This document shows, piece after piece, positions 6,023 to 6,130 of a stretch of 6,130 nucleotides of DNA (the stretch's first letter is position 1; each line of letters begins with the position of its first letter). The DNA is from Acidimicrobiia bacterium. Its GTDB lineage: Bacteria > Actinomycetota > Acidimicrobiia > Acidimicrobiales > Ilumatobacteraceae. Both the position numbers and the translations under genes were made by a program. The notes under the pieces are model-generated. The model was not told the origin of the DNA, ran no database searches, and worked only from the letters and a program-made list of their open reading frames with translations. Location: assembly GCA_030425785.1 (NCBI GenBank), contig JAUHYJ010000231.1:1-6130 (forward strand), written 5' to 3'.

Positions 6023-6028
6023 AGACTA
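6023..6028 (-). promoter_or_regulatory. Candidate -10 element of the nitrile hydratase operon
   Basis: TAGTCT fits TANNNT, nine bases before the nthA ATG, and the gap has no clear Shine-Dalgarno sequence at the usual distance. No -35 consensus is found about 17 bases further up. The spacing fits a leaderless transcript. Confidence 0.42.
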
Positions 6029-6062
6029 CTCGGCCGCCGTGCTCCGCTTCGGGGCGATCGGC

Positions 6063-6130
6063 TCAACGCCGCAGATCGGCGAGCTGACCGGTGTGTGCGG
6101 GAAGGTGACGCGACGCCTGGGTGACCACGA
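6063..6130 (-). CDS. Possible C-terminal end of an upstream gene (cut by window edge)
   Basis: On the minus strand an open frame enters from the window edge and ends with TGA at 6065-6063, giving 21 residues that finish ASRHLPAHTGQLADLRR. A His plus HTGQ followed by LADLRR is reminiscent of the last helix of DinB/mycothiol-dependent enzyme families, but this is too short to decide. The stop lies 49 bases before nthA, a natural place for a gene boundary. It may equally be chance open sequence. Confidence 0.3.
   Translation of the reverse strand, partial: VVTQASRHLPAHTGQLADLRR

Noticed and set aside
5696..6124. Plus-strand open frame opposite nthA
   Set aside because: Shadow of the alpha subunit gene, Arg/Ala-rich, no family features.

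Overview
The window is a compact, strongly GC-rich bacterial segment in which every supported gene lies on the minus strand, so transcription runs from high to low coordinates. The protein signatures suggest a high-GC actinobacterium. SecD carries the motif VTVDSYVVFFERLRDE, Tgt reads close to actinobacterial forms, and the lead genes have TANNNT hexamers with no Shine-Dalgarno sequence. An Acidimicrobiia-type lineage is a guess, not shown by the sequence.

In transcription order: (1) 6130-6063, a possible C-terminal scrap of an upstream gene. (2) 6013-4354, a three-gene nitrile hydratase operon: alpha subunit with a cobalt-type metal-binding motif, beta subunit, and a small P14K-type accessory protein. 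Both junctions are 4-base start/stop overlaps. (3) 4318-2141, queA and tgt, the last steps of queuosine tRNA modification. (4) 2089 to the window edge, yajC-secD-secF, the accessory module of the Sec protein export machinery, also joined by 4-base overlaps. secF runs off the window after 136 codons.

The queA-tgt-yajC-secD-secF order is a widespread conserved bacterial block. Finding nitrile hydratase directly upstream of it is the unusual part. The precursor of queuosine, preQ0, is itself a nitrile, and a nitrile hydratase acting on a preQ0-derived nucleoside (toyocamycin) is known in Streptomyces. A link between this nitrile hydratase and 7-deazapurines is therefore a testable idea, although plain adjacency is also possible.

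The second pattern is regulatory. nthA, queA, tgt and yajC each have a TANNNT hexamer 8-11 bases before the start codon and no convincing ribosome binding site. The genes inside the overlapping groups lack this arrangement. This looks like leaderless transcription of four units: nthAB-accessory, queA, tgt and yajC-secDF. There is no RNA gene, mobile element, CRISPR array, clear terminator or intergenic gap above about 50 bases in the window.
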